A DNA stretch of 64,000 nucleotides, taken from the NCBI RefSeq assembly GCF_006265115.1, contig NZ_SMDR01000003.1, positions 124,001-188,000 of the forward strand. The letters run 5' to 3'. Under the pieces are notes generated by a model. It did no database searches, was not told where the DNA came from, and saw nothing but the letters and a program-made list of their open reading frames with translations. Origin of the DNA: Arenimonas terrae. GTDB lineage: Bacteria > Pseudomonadota > Gammaproteobacteria > Xanthomonadales > Xanthomonadaceae. Shown one piece after another: positions 22,749 through 30,425 of this stretch (position 1 is its first letter; every line of letters starts with the position of its first letter). The translations under genes were made by a program, and so were the position numbers.

Positions 22749-24365
22749 ATGCCGCCTGATTCGACGCTGTCCGGACAACTGCTGCAGCTGTTACCCGAGG
22801 CCGTGGTGCAGACGGATGCGCAGTGGACCCTCACGTTCTTGAACCCCGCCTGGCACAAGCTCACCGGCCATCCCCTGGACGGTTCGCTCGGACGGTCGCT
22901 GCTCGACTTCGTGCACCCCGACGACCGGGGAACCGTCCGGTCGGGCATGCCCGTATTCCGGCTCCGCTTCGCCGATTCGGACTATCGCTGGGTGCGCCTG
23001 CAGCTGCAGGCGGAATCCGACACCGCCGGCCGCGTGCTCGGTCGCCAGGGCGTGCTTCTTGAGATCACCGAGGTCACCGAGCAGGTGCTGGTGGAAGTCC
23101 GCCAGCGGTTCCTGCGGCTGCTCGAGACGATCGACGGCGTGGTGTGGGAAGCCGAGTTCGGCGTCGGCAACACCTTCCTCAGCCCGCAGGTCGAGCGGCT
23201 GTTCGGATACACGGTGGAGGAGTGGCGGTCGGACCCGGGGTTCTGGCGTTCGCGCGTGCACCCCGACGACTTCGAGCAGGCAAGGGCCATCGACGACGCC
23301 GCCTACCGCGCGACGCACAGTTATGCCTACGAGATGAGCTACCGCCTGATCGCCAAGGACGGCGCGACCGTCTGGGTACGCGACCTGTGCCGGGCGATCG
23401 TCGAACCGGGCCGGCCGAACCGCATGATCGGCCTGATGATCGACGTCAGCCGGCAGAAGAACACCGAGCTGGAGCTGACCCAGTCCGACAACCGCTATGC
23501 GCTGGCCACGCGCGGGTCCAATGACGGCATCTGGGACTGGGACCTGAGGACGGACGTGCTGCACGCCTCTCCGCGATTCCACGAGATTGTCGGACTGGGC
23601 GACATCGGCAACCTGCACGCGCGCGGCTGGACGTTCCTCGAGCAGATCATCGACGTGGAGGATCGCAAACGCGTGCAGGCTGCCTATCGCCGGCATCTGT
23701 CGGGCCACTGCCCGAACTTTTCGGTGGATTTCCGGGCCCGCCACGGCTCTGGCCGGCTGATCTGGGTCAACTGGCGCGGGGTCGCCCGGTTCGAGGGCGG
23801 CGCAGCGGTGCGCATGGCGGGATCGTTGAGCGACCTGGCCGAACGCGCGAGCTCCTACGACTCGTTGACCAACCTGCCCGGGCGGCCGCTGTTCCGCGTC
23901 CGCCTCGAGCACGCCATCGCGCTGCACCAGGACGGCCTGCGGGATGGGCAGGCGCCGGACGAGGCCACGATGTTCGCCGTCCTGATGCTGGATCTGGACC
24001 GGTTCAAGGCGGTCAACGACAGCCTGGGTCACCACGCCGGCGACCAACTGCTGCAGCAGGTCGCACGCCGGCTCGAATCGAGCGTGCGCGCGGCGGACCT
24101 GGTCGCCCGCACCGGTGGCGACGAGTTCAACGTACTGCTGGAGGCCGTCGATCTCGCCAGTGCGACGGCCCGGGCCCGGCAGATCGCCGCCGTGCTCGCG
24201 GCCCCCTATCGGATCGGCCCGCACACCGTGGCCAGCGGCGCGAGCATCGGCGTGGTCATGAGTCAGCCGGGCCTCGCCACCACCGATGACTACCTGCGGG
24301 CCGCCGACGCCGCCATGTACCAGGCCAAGAGCCGGTCACTGGGCGTCTCTGTCTACCCGGGCTGA
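22749..24365 (+). CDS. PAS-PAS-PAS diguanylate cyclase
   Basis: The ATG at 22749 opens a 538-residue protein; the open frame upstream is antisense to the SDR gene and is discarded. Three PAS modules are seen: ~10-120 (VVQTDAQWTLTFLNPAWHKLTGH), ~120-245 (TIDGVVWEAEFG ... FGYTVEEW) with a PAC-like end, and ~250-370 (GIWDWDLRTDVLHASPRF). The GGDEF domain runs from ~375, with GGDEF at 456-460 (RTGGDEFNVLL) and an intact substrate loop. It should make c-di-GMP in response to a signal bound by PAS. No membrane segment is seen. Confidence 0.92.
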   Translation: MPPDSTLSGQLLQLLPEAVVQTDAQWTLTFLNPAWHKLTGHPLDGSLGRSLLDFVHPDDRGTVRSGMPVFRLRFADSDYRWVRLQLQAESDTAGRVLGRQGVLLEITEVTEQVLVEVRQRFLRLLETIDGVVWEAEFGVGNTFLSPQVERLFGYTVEEWRSDPGFWRSRVHPDDFEQARAIDDAAYRATHSYAYEMSYRLIAKDGATVWVRDLCRAIVEPGRPNRMIGLMIDVSRQKNTELELTQSDNRYALATRGSNDGIWDWDLRTDVLHASPRFHEIVGLGDIGNLHARGWTFLEQIIDVEDRKRVQAAYRRHLSGHCPNFSVDFRARHGSGRLIWVNWRGVARFEGGAAVRMAGSLSDLAERASSYDSLTNLPGRPLFRVRLEHAIALHQDGLRDGQAPDEATMFAVLMLDLDRFKAVNDSLGHHAGDQLLQQVARRLESSVRAADLVARTGGDEFNVLLEAVDLASATARARQIAAVLAAPYRIGPHTVASGASIGVVMSQPGLATTDDYLRAADAAMYQAKSRSLGVSVYPG

Positions 24366-24494
24366 GCCCGCCCCCCGGGGCCCCGCCCGCGCGGCCCGGG
24401 CAGTCCGGCTGTCAACCCGCTTCTGACCGTATTGTGAAACCGGTCACGTTTCAAAGGCTATACTTCAGCAACACTGCCTAACCCCCCGGTAAAT
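24366..24494 (+). promoter_or_regulatory. Promoter region with CRP/Clp-like site upstream of SPFH fragment gene
   Basis: A CRP/Clp-type site, TGTGA-N6-TCACG, lies at 24433-24448 (9 of 10 core bases fit TGTGA-N6-TCACA). A good -10 (TATACT) lies at 24459-24464. TGAAAC and GTTTCA also form an inverted repeat at 24435-24440/24448-24453. The site centre is only about 30 bp upstream of the predicted start of transcription, so both activation and repression are conceivable. No gene is visible in this 129-bp stretch. Confidence 0.45.
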
Positions 24495-24947
24495 ATGGCA
24501 ATGATGAGCTCCCTGCTGCCGCTCCCCCTGCCCCTGGCCCCGATCGCGTGGCTGACGGGCCTGCGCCGCATCCCCGACAACTGCGTGGTCACCGTGCACC
24601 GCTTCGGCCGCTTCGTGCGCGCCCTGGGCCCGGGCTGGCGCTGGACCGTGCCCGGCCTCGACCGCCTCGGCGAACCGGTCTGCCTGATCGGCCACCACCT
24701 GGACGTGGCCGGCAGCCGCGGTACCCACGCCGAGCTGCACTACCAGATCCTCGACCCGGCCCAGGCCGGCGAAGCCCTGGACCGCGTGGACGCCCTGGTC
24801 AGCGACCAGGCCCGCGACGCCCTGGCCTCCCTGCAGGCCCTGGCCGACTCCACCCGGCCGATGGCCGAAGCCCTCAAGGCCGAACTCAACCGGCGCGTCG
24901 CCCGGCTGGGCCTGCGCGTCATCCGCTGCTCGCTGCACGCCGCCTGA
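24495..24947 (+). CDS. Truncated SPFH/band-7-like protein
   Basis: The 150-residue product resembles only the beginning of a stomatin-like (SPFH) domain: RRIPDNCVVTVHRFGRFVRALGPGWRWTVPGLDRL fits the R-I-P-x-V-x-R-x-G-R-x-x-x-x-x-x-P-G motif of band-7 proteins. A Leu/Pro-rich N-terminus (LLPLPLPLAPIAWL) may insert in the membrane. The rest (DPAQAGEALDRVDALVSDQARDAL) keeps the SPFH end strand pattern, but the usual coiled coil is missing. Starts at 24495 or 24501 are both possible; no good Shine-Dalgarno is seen. The neighbour is rsmG after two REP-like hairpins. Confidence 0.55.
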   Translation: MAMMSSLLPLPLPLAPIAWLTGLRRIPDNCVVTVHRFGRFVRALGPGWRWTVPGLDRLGEPVCLIGHHLDVAGSRGTHAELHYQILDPAQAGEALDRVDALVSDQARDALASLQALADSTRPMAEALKAELNRRVARLGLRVIRCSLHAA

Positions 24948-24950
24948 TCC

Positions 24951-25032
24951 AGGGGCGTGCGGCTACGTTTCCGCAGGATGCGGCCATCACGGACGCCGTC
25001 GTGTCCTGCCGGAAACGTAGCCAGACGCCCCT
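24951..25032. repeat. REP-like inverted repeat (hairpin 1)
   Basis: Left arm 24951-24978 and right arm 25004-25032 pair along about 24 of 28 positions (core GGCTACGTTTCCG / CGGAAACGTAGCC), with a 25-base GC-rich loop. It starts 3 bp after the SPFH-fragment stop. No T-run follows, so it looks more like a repetitive extragenic palindrome than a terminator. Confidence 0.6.
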
Positions 25033-25037
25033 TGAAT

Positions 25038-25108
25038 CCGGGGTCAGAGTGCATTTATCCGAGCCTGCGGCCGCCGCGGCAACGTGGATAAGTGCACTCT
25101 GACCCCGG
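25038..25108. repeat. REP-like inverted repeat (hairpin 2)
   Basis: A near-perfect 23-bp inverted repeat: left arm 25038-25060 and right arm 25086-25108 match in 22 of 23 positions (core GGGGTCAGAGTGCA / TGCACTCTGACCCC), with a 25-base loop. It sits between the SPFH-fragment gene and rsmG and covers the extreme upstream end of the longest rsmG frame. Such paired palindromes are typical of REP/BIME elements mobilised by RAYT transposases; no such transposase is in the window. Confidence 0.65.
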
Positions 25109-25131
25109 ACTTTTCCGCGACAATGCGCGGC

Positions 25132-25779
25132 ATGAATCCGTTGACCCACCTGCTGCCGGAGCTCGAGTCCGGCCTGAGCGCCCTCGGCCTGCCGCCCCGG
25201 CCGCTGGCCGACCGTCTGCTCGACTACCTGGCCCTGCTCGACCGCTGGAACAAGACCTACAACCTCACCGCCGTGCGCGAGCCGCGCGAGATGCTGGCCA
25301 AGCACCTGCTCGATTCGCTGTCGATGTGGCCGCACGTCGCGCCCGGCAAGCTGGCCGACCTCGGCACCGGCCCCGGCCTGCCGGGCATTCCGCTGGCGCT
25401 GGCGGTTCCCGGCCTGCAGGTCACCCTGGTGGAAAGCATCAGCAAGAAGACCCGCTTCCTGCGCGAAGTGGTGCGCCAGCTGGGCCTGGACAACGTGCGG
25501 GTGCTCGATTCGCGCGCCGAGGCCGTGGCCGAGCCCGGCGCCTACGACCAGATCACCGCCCGCGCCATGGACACGCTGGCCGGCATCCTGGCGGTCGGCG
25601 GCCACCTGCTCGCGCCCGGCGGCCGCCTGCTGGCGATGAAGGGCCAGCGGCCCGACGCCGAGATCGCGGCGCTGCCGCCCGGCTGGCGCGTCGAATCGGT
25701 GCAGGCCCTCACGGTTCCCGGCCTGGAGGGCGACCGCCACCTGGTCACCGTCACCCGCGACCCGGCCGAGGCGGCATAA
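25132..25779 (+). CDS. rsmG: 16S rRNA (guanine527-N7)-methyltransferase
   Basis: I start at ATG 25132 (an ATG at 25123 is nearly as good). The longer frame from GTG 25084 would read through the REP-like hairpin and is rejected. The 215-residue protein has the GidB/RsmG fold: [11 protein letters not shown] near the N-terminus, KHLLDSLSM, the SAM motif [16 protein letters not shown], then [14 protein letters not shown] and ITARAMDTL. It methylates G527 of 16S rRNA. It precedes parA and parB by 73 bp, a common gidB-parAB arrangement. Confidence 0.95.
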   Translation: MNPLTHLLPELESGLSALGLPPRPLADRLLDYLALLDRWNKTYNLTAVREPREMLAKHLLDSLSMWPHVAPGKLADLGTGPGLPGIPLALAVPGLQVTLVESISKKTRFLREVVRQLGLDNVRVLDSRAEAVAEPGAYDQITARAMDTLAGILAVGGHLLAPGGRLLAMKGQRPDAEIAALPPGWRVESVQALTVPGLEGDRHLVTVTRDPAEAA

Positions 25780-25852
25780 TCCCCCGCTCGGGCCAACCTC
25801 CCGTTCGAACCCCCACCCACCGGCCCGCACGGGTCCGGCGCAAGGAGCCTGC

Positions 25853-26635
25853 ATGGGTCGCATCATCGCCATAGCCAACCAGAAGGGCGGCGTCGGCAAG
25901 ACCACCACCGCCGTCAACCTGGCCGCCGCGCTCGCCGTGACGCCGCGCCGGGTGCTGCTGGTGGACCTGGACCCGCAGGGCAACGCCACCATGGCGTCCG
26001 GCGTGGACAAGCGCGAACTGGCCAACTCCACCTGCGAGGTGCTGCTGGGCGAATGCGACGCCGCCGGCGCCATCGTCAAGACCCCCGAAGGCTACGACCT
26101 GCTGCCCGGCAACATCGACCTGACCGCGGCCGAGATCCGCCTGATGGACGAAAGCGCGCGCGAGCAGCGGCTCAAGACGGCGCTGGGGCCGCAGCGCGGC
26201 AACTACGACTACATCCTGATCGACTGTCCGCCCTCGCTGTCGCTGCTGACGCTCAACGCGCTGGCCGCCGCCGACGGCGTGATCGTGCCGATGCAGTGCG
26301 AATACTTCGCGCTCGAAGGCCTGAGCTCGCTGGTCGACACCATCAACGCGCTCAAGGGCAAGCTCAACCCGGCGCTCGAGATCGAGGGCATCGTGCGCAC
26401 CATGTACGACGTGCGCAACAACCTCGCCAACGCGGTGTCGGCCGAGCTGACCAAACATTTCGGCGACAAGGTGTTCCGTTCGATCATCCCGCGCAACGTG
26501 CGCCTGGCCGAGGCGCCCAGCCACGGCCAGAGCATCGTCGGCTACGACCGGGCGTCGCGTGGCGGCATCGCCTACCTGGGCCTGGCGGGCGAGATCGTGC
26601 GGCGCGAGAAGAAGCTGTCCAAGGAGTTGGCATGA
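25853..26635 (+). CDS. parA: Chromosome partitioning ATPase ParA
   Basis: The 260-residue protein has the deviant Walker A motif KGGVGKTTTAVNLAAAL, preceded by IIAIANQ, and the Walker A' LLVDLDPQGNATM. DYILIDCPPSL is Walker B. Its length lacks the N-terminal DNA-binding extension of plasmid ParA proteins, so it is the chromosomal type (Soj). It drives segregation of ParB-parS complexes. It overlaps parB by 4 bp (ATGA), and an intergenic region before it has AAGGAG just upstream of the ATG. Confidence 0.97.
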   Translation: MGRIIAIANQKGGVGKTTTAVNLAAALAVTPRRVLLVDLDPQGNATMASGVDKRELANSTCEVLLGECDAAGAIVKTPEGYDLLPGNIDLTAAEIRLMDESAREQRLKTALGPQRGNYDYILIDCPPSLSLLTLNALAAADGVIVPMQCEYFALEGLSSLVDTINALKGKLNPALEIEGIVRTMYDVRNNLANAVSAELTKHFGDKVFRSIIPRNVRLAEAPSHGQSIVGYDRASRGGIAYLGLAGEIVRREKKLSKELA

Positions 26636-27537
26636 GCACCAAGAAGCGCGGCCTGGGCCGCGGCCTGGAGGCCCTGCTGGGCACGGGCAACAAGGGCGCC
26701 GCGCCCGAGGCCGAGCCGGCCGCGTCCGGCGAGGGCCTGCGCACCCTGCCGATCCAGGCGATGCAGCCGGGCAAGTACCAGCCGCGCACCGGCATGGACC
26801 CGGACAAGCTCACCGAGCTGGCGGAATCGATCAAGGCCCAGGGCCTGATCCAGCCGATCGTCGTGCGCGAGATCGGCAAGCACAAGGACGGCAGCCCACG
26901 CTACGAGATCATCGCCGGCGAACGCCGCTGGCGCGCCGCCACCCAGGCCGGCCTGGACGACGTGCCGGTGGTGCTGCGCGAGGTCGACGACCGCGCCGTC
27001 ATCGCCATGGCGCTGATCGAGAACATCCAGCGCGAGGACCTCAACCCGCTGGAAGAAGCGCAGGCGCTGAGCCGCCTGATCGACGAATTCAGCCTCACCC
27101 ATCAGCAGGCCGCCGAGGCCGTCGGCCGCTCGCGCGCCGCGGTGTCGAACCTGCTGCGCCTGCTGGAGCTGCCCGACGGCATCCGCGCCCTGCTCGAGAA
27201 CAAGCAGCTGGAGATGGGCCACGCCCGCGCCCTGCTGACCCTGGCACCCGCCGCCGCGCTGTCGCTGGCCAAGGAAGCCGTGGCCGAAGGCTGGTCGGTG
27301 CGCGAGGTCGAGCGCCGCGCCCAGCTGCTGGGCAAGGGCCAGCTGCCGGGCAAGAAGCCGGCCAAACCCGCCGGCAAGAAGACCGACGCCGACATCGCCG
27401 CGCTCGAGCGCGAACTGTCGGAAAAACTCAGCGCCAAGGTCGCCGTGCAGCACGGCCGCGGCGGCCGCGGCAAGCTGGTGATCGCCTACCACGGCCTCGA
27501 CGCGCTCGACGGCATCCTCGAGCTGCTGCGCCGCTGA
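26632..27537 (+). CDS. parB: Chromosome partitioning protein ParB
   Basis: The 301-residue protein has the basic start KKRGLGRGLEALLG, the ParB/Srx CTPase domain with the binding loop YEIIAGERRWRAA and ALIENIQREDLNPLEEA, and a helix-turn-helix for parS (THQQAAEAVGRSRAAVSNLL). The C-terminal ~50 residues form the dimerisation domain. ParB loads at parS sites and slides as a clamp. I did not find a convincing parS in the window. parA stop and parB start overlap. Confidence 0.97.
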   Translation: MSTKKRGLGRGLEALLGTGNKGAAPEAEPAASGEGLRTLPIQAMQPGKYQPRTGMDPDKLTELAESIKAQGLIQPIVVREIGKHKDGSPRYEIIAGERRWRAATQAGLDDVPVVLREVDDRAVIAMALIENIQREDLNPLEEAQALSRLIDEFSLTHQQAAEAVGRSRAAVSNLLRLLELPDGIRALLENKQLEMGHARALLTLAPAAALSLAKEAVAEGWSVREVERRAQLLGKGQLPGKKPAKPAGKKTDADIAALERELSEKLSAKVAVQHGRGGRGKLVIAYHGLDALDGILELLRR

Positions 27538-27553
27538 GCCAGGGCATACGGGC

Positions 27554-28528
27554 ATGACGATCCTGGTCACCGGCGCGGCGGGTTTCATCGGCGCCTATGC
27601 CTGTCGGGCCCTGGCGGCCCGCGGCGAGCGCGTGGTCGGCCTGGACAACTACAACCGTTATTACGACCCGCAGATCAAGCGCGACCGCGTCGCCGCGCTG
27701 TGCCCGGACGTGGCGATCGCCGAACTCGACCTGACCGACCGCGCCGGGCTCGAGGCCCTGTTCGACCGCGAGCAGCCGACCCGCGTGCTGCACCTGGCCG
27801 CCCAGGCCGGCGTGCGCTACTCGCTGCAGAACCCGCAGGCCTACGTCGACAGCAACCTGACCGGTTTCACCAACATCCTCGAGCTGTGCCGCCACCGCGG
27901 CGTGCAGCACCTGGTGTACGCCTCGTCCTCGTCGGTGTACGGCGGCAGCGCCACGCCGCCGTTTTCGGAAGACCAGCGCGTGGACAAGCCGCTGAGCTTC
28001 TACGCCGCCACCAAGGTCGCCAACGAGGCGATGGCACATACCTACGCGCACCTGTTCCGGCTGCGCGCGACCGGGCTGCGCTTCTTCACCGTGTACGGCG
28101 CCTGGGGCCGGCCGGACATGGCGCCGGTGCTGTTCTCGCGCGCGGTGCTCGAGGGCCGCGGCATCGAAGTGTTCAACCATGGGCGCATGCGCCGCGACTT
28201 CACCCACGTCAGCGACATCGTCGCTGGCGTGCTGGGCGCGCTCGACCACCCGCCGGCCGACGGCGGGCCCGACGCGCCGCCGCATCGCGTGTTCAACCTC
28301 GGCAACCACACCCCGGTCGAGCTGGAGCGCTTCATCGCCGTGATCGAACAGGCCGCGGGGCGGCCCGCCGACAAGACCTACCGGCCGATGCAGCCGGGGG
28401 ACATGGTCGAAACCATGGCCGACACCCGGGCCGCGAAGGCGGCCTTCGGCTTCGAGCCGGCGACGCCGATCGAGGCCGGGCTGCCCGAGGTCGTGGCCTG
28501 GTGCCGGGAGTATTTCAGCGCACACTGA
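27554..28528 (+). CDS. NAD-dependent nucleotide-sugar epimerase (UDP-glucuronate epimerase-like)
   Basis: The 324-residue protein has the Rossmann loop VTGAAGFIGAYACRAL, followed by GLDNYNRYYDPQIKRDR, a signature of UDP-glucuronate 4-epimerase/WbiB-type proteins. Ser-Ser in YASSSSVYGG and the Y-x3-K pair (FYAATKVANE) form the active site. FTVYGAWGRPDMA and RRDFTHVSDIV are characteristic. It supplies a sugar nucleotide to surface polysaccharide or lipid A modification; the specific substrate is inferred. It begins 16 bp after parB and may be read from the same transcript. The glycosyltransferase gene follows at 76 bp. Confidence 0.9.
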   Translation: MTILVTGAAGFIGAYACRALAARGERVVGLDNYNRYYDPQIKRDRVAALCPDVAIAELDLTDRAGLEALFDREQPTRVLHLAAQAGVRYSLQNPQAYVDSNLTGFTNILELCRHRGVQHLVYASSSSVYGGSATPPFSEDQRVDKPLSFYAATKVANEAMAHTYAHLFRLRATGLRFFTVYGAWGRPDMAPVLFSRAVLEGRGIEVFNHGRMRRDFTHVSDIVAGVLGALDHPPADGGPDAPPHRVFNLGNHTPVELERFIAVIEQAAGRPADKTYRPMQPGDMVETMADTRAAKAAFGFEPATPIEAGLPEVVAWCREYFSAH

Positions 28529-28604
28529 CTGCGGACGTTCAAGAAAGATTTAACACCCGGGTTGAGACTATGCCGCCGCAACTGGCCCGTCCCTGGAGTT
28601 CCGC

Positions 28605-29330
28605 GTGAGTGCACCGCCGCTGTCCGTCGTCGTTCCCGCCTTCAATGAAGAGGGCAACGTGCTGGCGCTGCTCGACGAGATCGTCGCGGCCCTGCGCGGC
28701 GTGACGCCCTTCGAGGTCATCTTCGTCGACGACCACAGCCGCGACGGCACCCGGGCCGCGCTGCAGTCCGCCCTGGCGCAGGTGCCGGAGCTGCGCGTGC
28801 TGGGCCACGAGCGCCAGAGCGGCCAGAGCACCGCCATCCGCACGGGCGTGAAAGCCGCGCGCGGCGAATGGATCGCCACGCTCGACGGCGACGGCCAGAA
28901 CGATCCGGCCGACCTGCCCAAGCTGCTGGCCGCCCGCGACGCCGGCGCGGCCGATGTGAAGCTCTACGCCGGCTGGCGGGTCAACCGCCAGGACACCGGC
29001 AGCAAGAAGTGGGCCTCGCGCTGGGCCAACGCCATCCGCTCGCGCCTGCTGCACGACGCCACGCCCGATACCGGCTGCGGCACCAAGCTGTTCGAACGCG
29101 CGGCCTTCCTGGACCTGCCGTATTTCGACCACATGCACCGCTACCTGCCGGCCCTGATGCAGCGTGCCGGCTGGAAGACCGTGAGCGTGCCGGTGAACCA
29201 CCGCCCCCGCGGCGCCGGCGCCTCCAAGTACACCAACCTGGGCCGGGCCCTCGTCGGCATCCGCGACCTGATGGGCGTGGCCTGGCTGATCAAGCGCAGC
29301 CGGCTCACCGGCGTGCGCGAACTGGAGTGA
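28605..29330 (+). CDS. Glycosyltransferase family 2 (DPM/ArnC-like)
   Basis: The GTG at 28605 starts a 241-residue GT-A fold protein. SVVVPAFNEEGNVLALLDEI is the nucleotide-sugar site, VDDHSRDGT the first Asp motif, ATLDGDGQNDP the DxD, and VNHRPRGAGASKYTNLG the C-terminal loop of dolichyl-phosphate-mannose-synthase-like enzymes. Unlike ArnC/DpgB types there is no long transmembrane tail. It should transfer a sugar to a polyprenyl phosphate or lipid A precursor. It overlaps neither neighbour; the LABN gene follows 4 bp later, so the two are co-transcribed. Confidence 0.9.
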   Translation: MSAPPLSVVVPAFNEEGNVLALLDEIVAALRGVTPFEVIFVDDHSRDGTRAALQSALAQVPELRVLGHERQSGQSTAIRTGVKAARGEWIATLDGDGQNDPADLPKLLAARDAGAADVKLYAGWRVNRQDTGSKKWASRWANAIRSRLLHDATPDTGCGTKLFERAAFLDLPYFDHMHRYLPALMQRAGWKTVSVPVNHRPRGAGASKYTNLGRALVGIRDLMGVAWLIKRSRLTGVRELE

Positions 29331-29334
29331 GCCG

Positions 29335-29661
29335 ATGAATGCCGAAATCCTCTGGCTGGAGTGGACCGGCCTGCACGTGACCGCCTGGAAGCTGATCGGC
29401 TACACCGGCGCCCTGATGTTCGGCGGCCGCTGGGTGGTGCAGTTCGTCGCCTCGCGCCGGGCCGGCAAGCCGGTGATCCCGCGGGTGTTCTGGTACATGA
29501 GCCTGGTCGGCGCCCTGATGACGCTCAGCTACTTTCTGTTCTCGGCCAAGCAGGACTCGGTGGGGGTGCTGCAGAACCTGTTCCCCACCTTCACCGCCGC
29601 CTACAGCCTGTGGCTGGACATCCAGCACCGGGGCTGGAACCGGGACCGGGCCGAGCACTGA
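29335..29661 (+). CDS. LABN-family small membrane protein (lipid A biosynthesis N-domain)
   Basis: The 108-residue protein has three hydrophobic segments: WKLIGYTGALMFGGRWVVQF, PRVFWYMSLVGALMTLSYF and VLQNLFPTFTAAYSLWL. The R-W-V-V-Q-F-x-x-S motif is diagnostic of the lipid-A-disaccharide synthase N-terminal (LABN) family. Such proteins are often coded next to GT2 enzymes and help flip or modify lipid-linked sugars. Here the GT2 gene lies just upstream. The role is by family association only. Confidence 0.85.
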   Translation: MNAEILWLEWTGLHVTAWKLIGYTGALMFGGRWVVQFVASRRAGKPVIPRVFWYMSLVGALMTLSYFLFSAKQDSVGVLQNLFPTFTAAYSLWLDIQHRGWNRDRAEH

Positions 29662-29686
29662 GGGCCGCCAAGTCCTTGTTTTTTCA

Positions 29687-29709
29687 GGCCCGGGACAAGC
29701 GCCCGGGCC
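29687..29709. other. 8-bp GC hairpin after LABN gene
   Basis: GGCCCGGG and CCCGGGCC pair around a 7-base loop 26 bp after the LABN stop. The only T-run (29679-29684) lies before the hairpin on the plus strand, so it does not fit an intrinsic terminator well for either strand. Confidence 0.35.
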
Positions 29710-29738
29710 GCCCCGCCGCGATTTCCGCGCCTAAGTGA

Positions 29739-29767
29739 TTGCCCGGCAAGGGTTTGATGGGCATAAT
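29739..29767 (+). promoter_or_regulatory. Sigma-70-type promoter of rpmB-rpmG
   Basis: TTGCCC at 29739-29744 and CATAAT at 29762-29767 are separated by exactly 17 bp. Transcription would start near 29774, leaving a leader of about 165 bases before rpmB. This is one of the best-looking promoters in the window. Confidence 0.6.
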
Positions 29768-29774
29768 GCGCGGC

Positions 29775-29941
29775 TCGCTCCGCACCCTGCCTTTGGTCTC
29801 CGGCCCCGGGAATGCGATCCCGTCCGGTGGCGGAGCGCCCGCAACATCCCGCATCGCATGCGCCAGCCAGCCGAAAGGCCAGCCGCGCGGGGCCGCCGCC
29901 GCCCGGGCTATGGGCGGCCAGTCCGACCCAGGAGTTTGACC
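29775..29941 (+). promoter_or_regulatory. Long structured leader of rpmB
   Basis: The ~165-base leader is GC-rich and contains a hairpin GGCCGCC (29891-29897) / GGCGGCC (29913-29919) ending 22 bases before the start codon, with GGAG (29931-29934) between hairpin and ATG. Ribosomal-protein leaders are often autoregulatory, but I recognise no named motif. Confidence 0.35.
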
Positions 29942-30178
29942 ATGAGCCGAGTTTGCCAAGTTACCGGCAAGCGCGTGCAGACCGGCAACAACGTCTCGCA
30001 CGCCAACAACAAGACCCGCCGCCGTTTCCTTCCCAATCTGCATGAGCGCCGCTTCTGGGTTGCCTCTGAGAACCGCTGGGTGAAGCTGCGCCTTTCCATG
30101 CACGCCCTGCGCACCATCGACAAGAACGGCATCGACTCCGTCCTGGCCGAAATGCGCGCCCGCGGCGAAAAGATCTGA
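29942..30178 (+). CDS. rpmB: Large-subunit ribosomal protein bL28
   Basis: The 78-residue basic protein starts [20 protein letters not shown] and ends with the family pattern [20 protein letters not shown]. The ATG at 29942 has GGAG upstream at 29931-29934. It is a component of the 50S subunit. It precedes rpmG by 13 bp, the normal bacterial rpmB-rpmG pair. Confidence 0.97.
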   Translation: MSRVCQVTGKRVQTGNNVSHANNKTRRRFLPNLHERRFWVASENRWVKLRLSMHALRTIDKNGIDSVLAEMRARGEKI

Positions 30179-30191
30179 GGAGGACTGAACC

Positions 30192-30356
30192 ATGGCATCC
30201 AAGCGCGACAAGATCCGCCTGACGTCTTCTGCCGGCACCGGTCATTTCTACACGACCGACAAGAACAAGAAGACCACCCCGAACAAGATGGAGATCAAGA
30301 AGTACGATCCCGTCGTCCGCAAGCACGTGATGTACAAGGAAGGCAAGATCAAGTAA
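30192..30356 (+). CDS. rpmG: Large-subunit ribosomal protein bL33
   Basis: The 54-residue protein reads [20 protein letters not shown], then [20 protein letters not shown] and [14 protein letters not shown], a standard L33. It lacks the CxxC zinc pair, so it is the C-minus, zinc-independent type. The ribosome-binding site GAGGAGG lies at 30177-30183, overlapping the rpmB stop. A classical terminator follows 31 bp after the stop. Confidence 0.97.
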   Translation: MASKRDKIRLTSSAGTGHFYTTDKNKKTTPNKMEIKKYDPVVRKHVMYKEGKIK

Positions 30357-30386
30357 GCCCCCGGGCTTCGATCGCTTCCCCCCAGG

Positions 30387-30415
30387 AAACCCGCCCCCGT
30401 GGCGGGTTTTCTTTT
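30387..30415 (+). terminator. Intrinsic terminator after rpmG
   Basis: AAACCCGCC and GGCGGGTTT pair around a CCCGT loop, followed by TTTTCTTTT. This is the clearest rho-independent terminator in the window. The convergent cardiolipin synthase gene ends 11 bp further on. Confidence 0.9.
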
Positions 30416-30425
30416 GCCCGGCCGC

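Noticed and set aside
24433-24453. Possible parS centromere near parAB (GAAAC/GTTTC elements)
   Set aside because: The half-sites have the wrong orientation and spacing for parS (TGTTTCAC-GTGAAACA); a CRP/Clp-like site explains the sequence better.
25084-25131. Longer rsmG N-terminus from GTG 25084
   Set aside because: The extra residues come from the right arm of a REP-like hairpin and are not part of the RsmG family.
29679-29709. Intrinsic terminator after the LABN gene
   Set aside because: The T-run lies before the hairpin on the plus strand and would be an A-run on the minus strand, so it does not fit a terminator.
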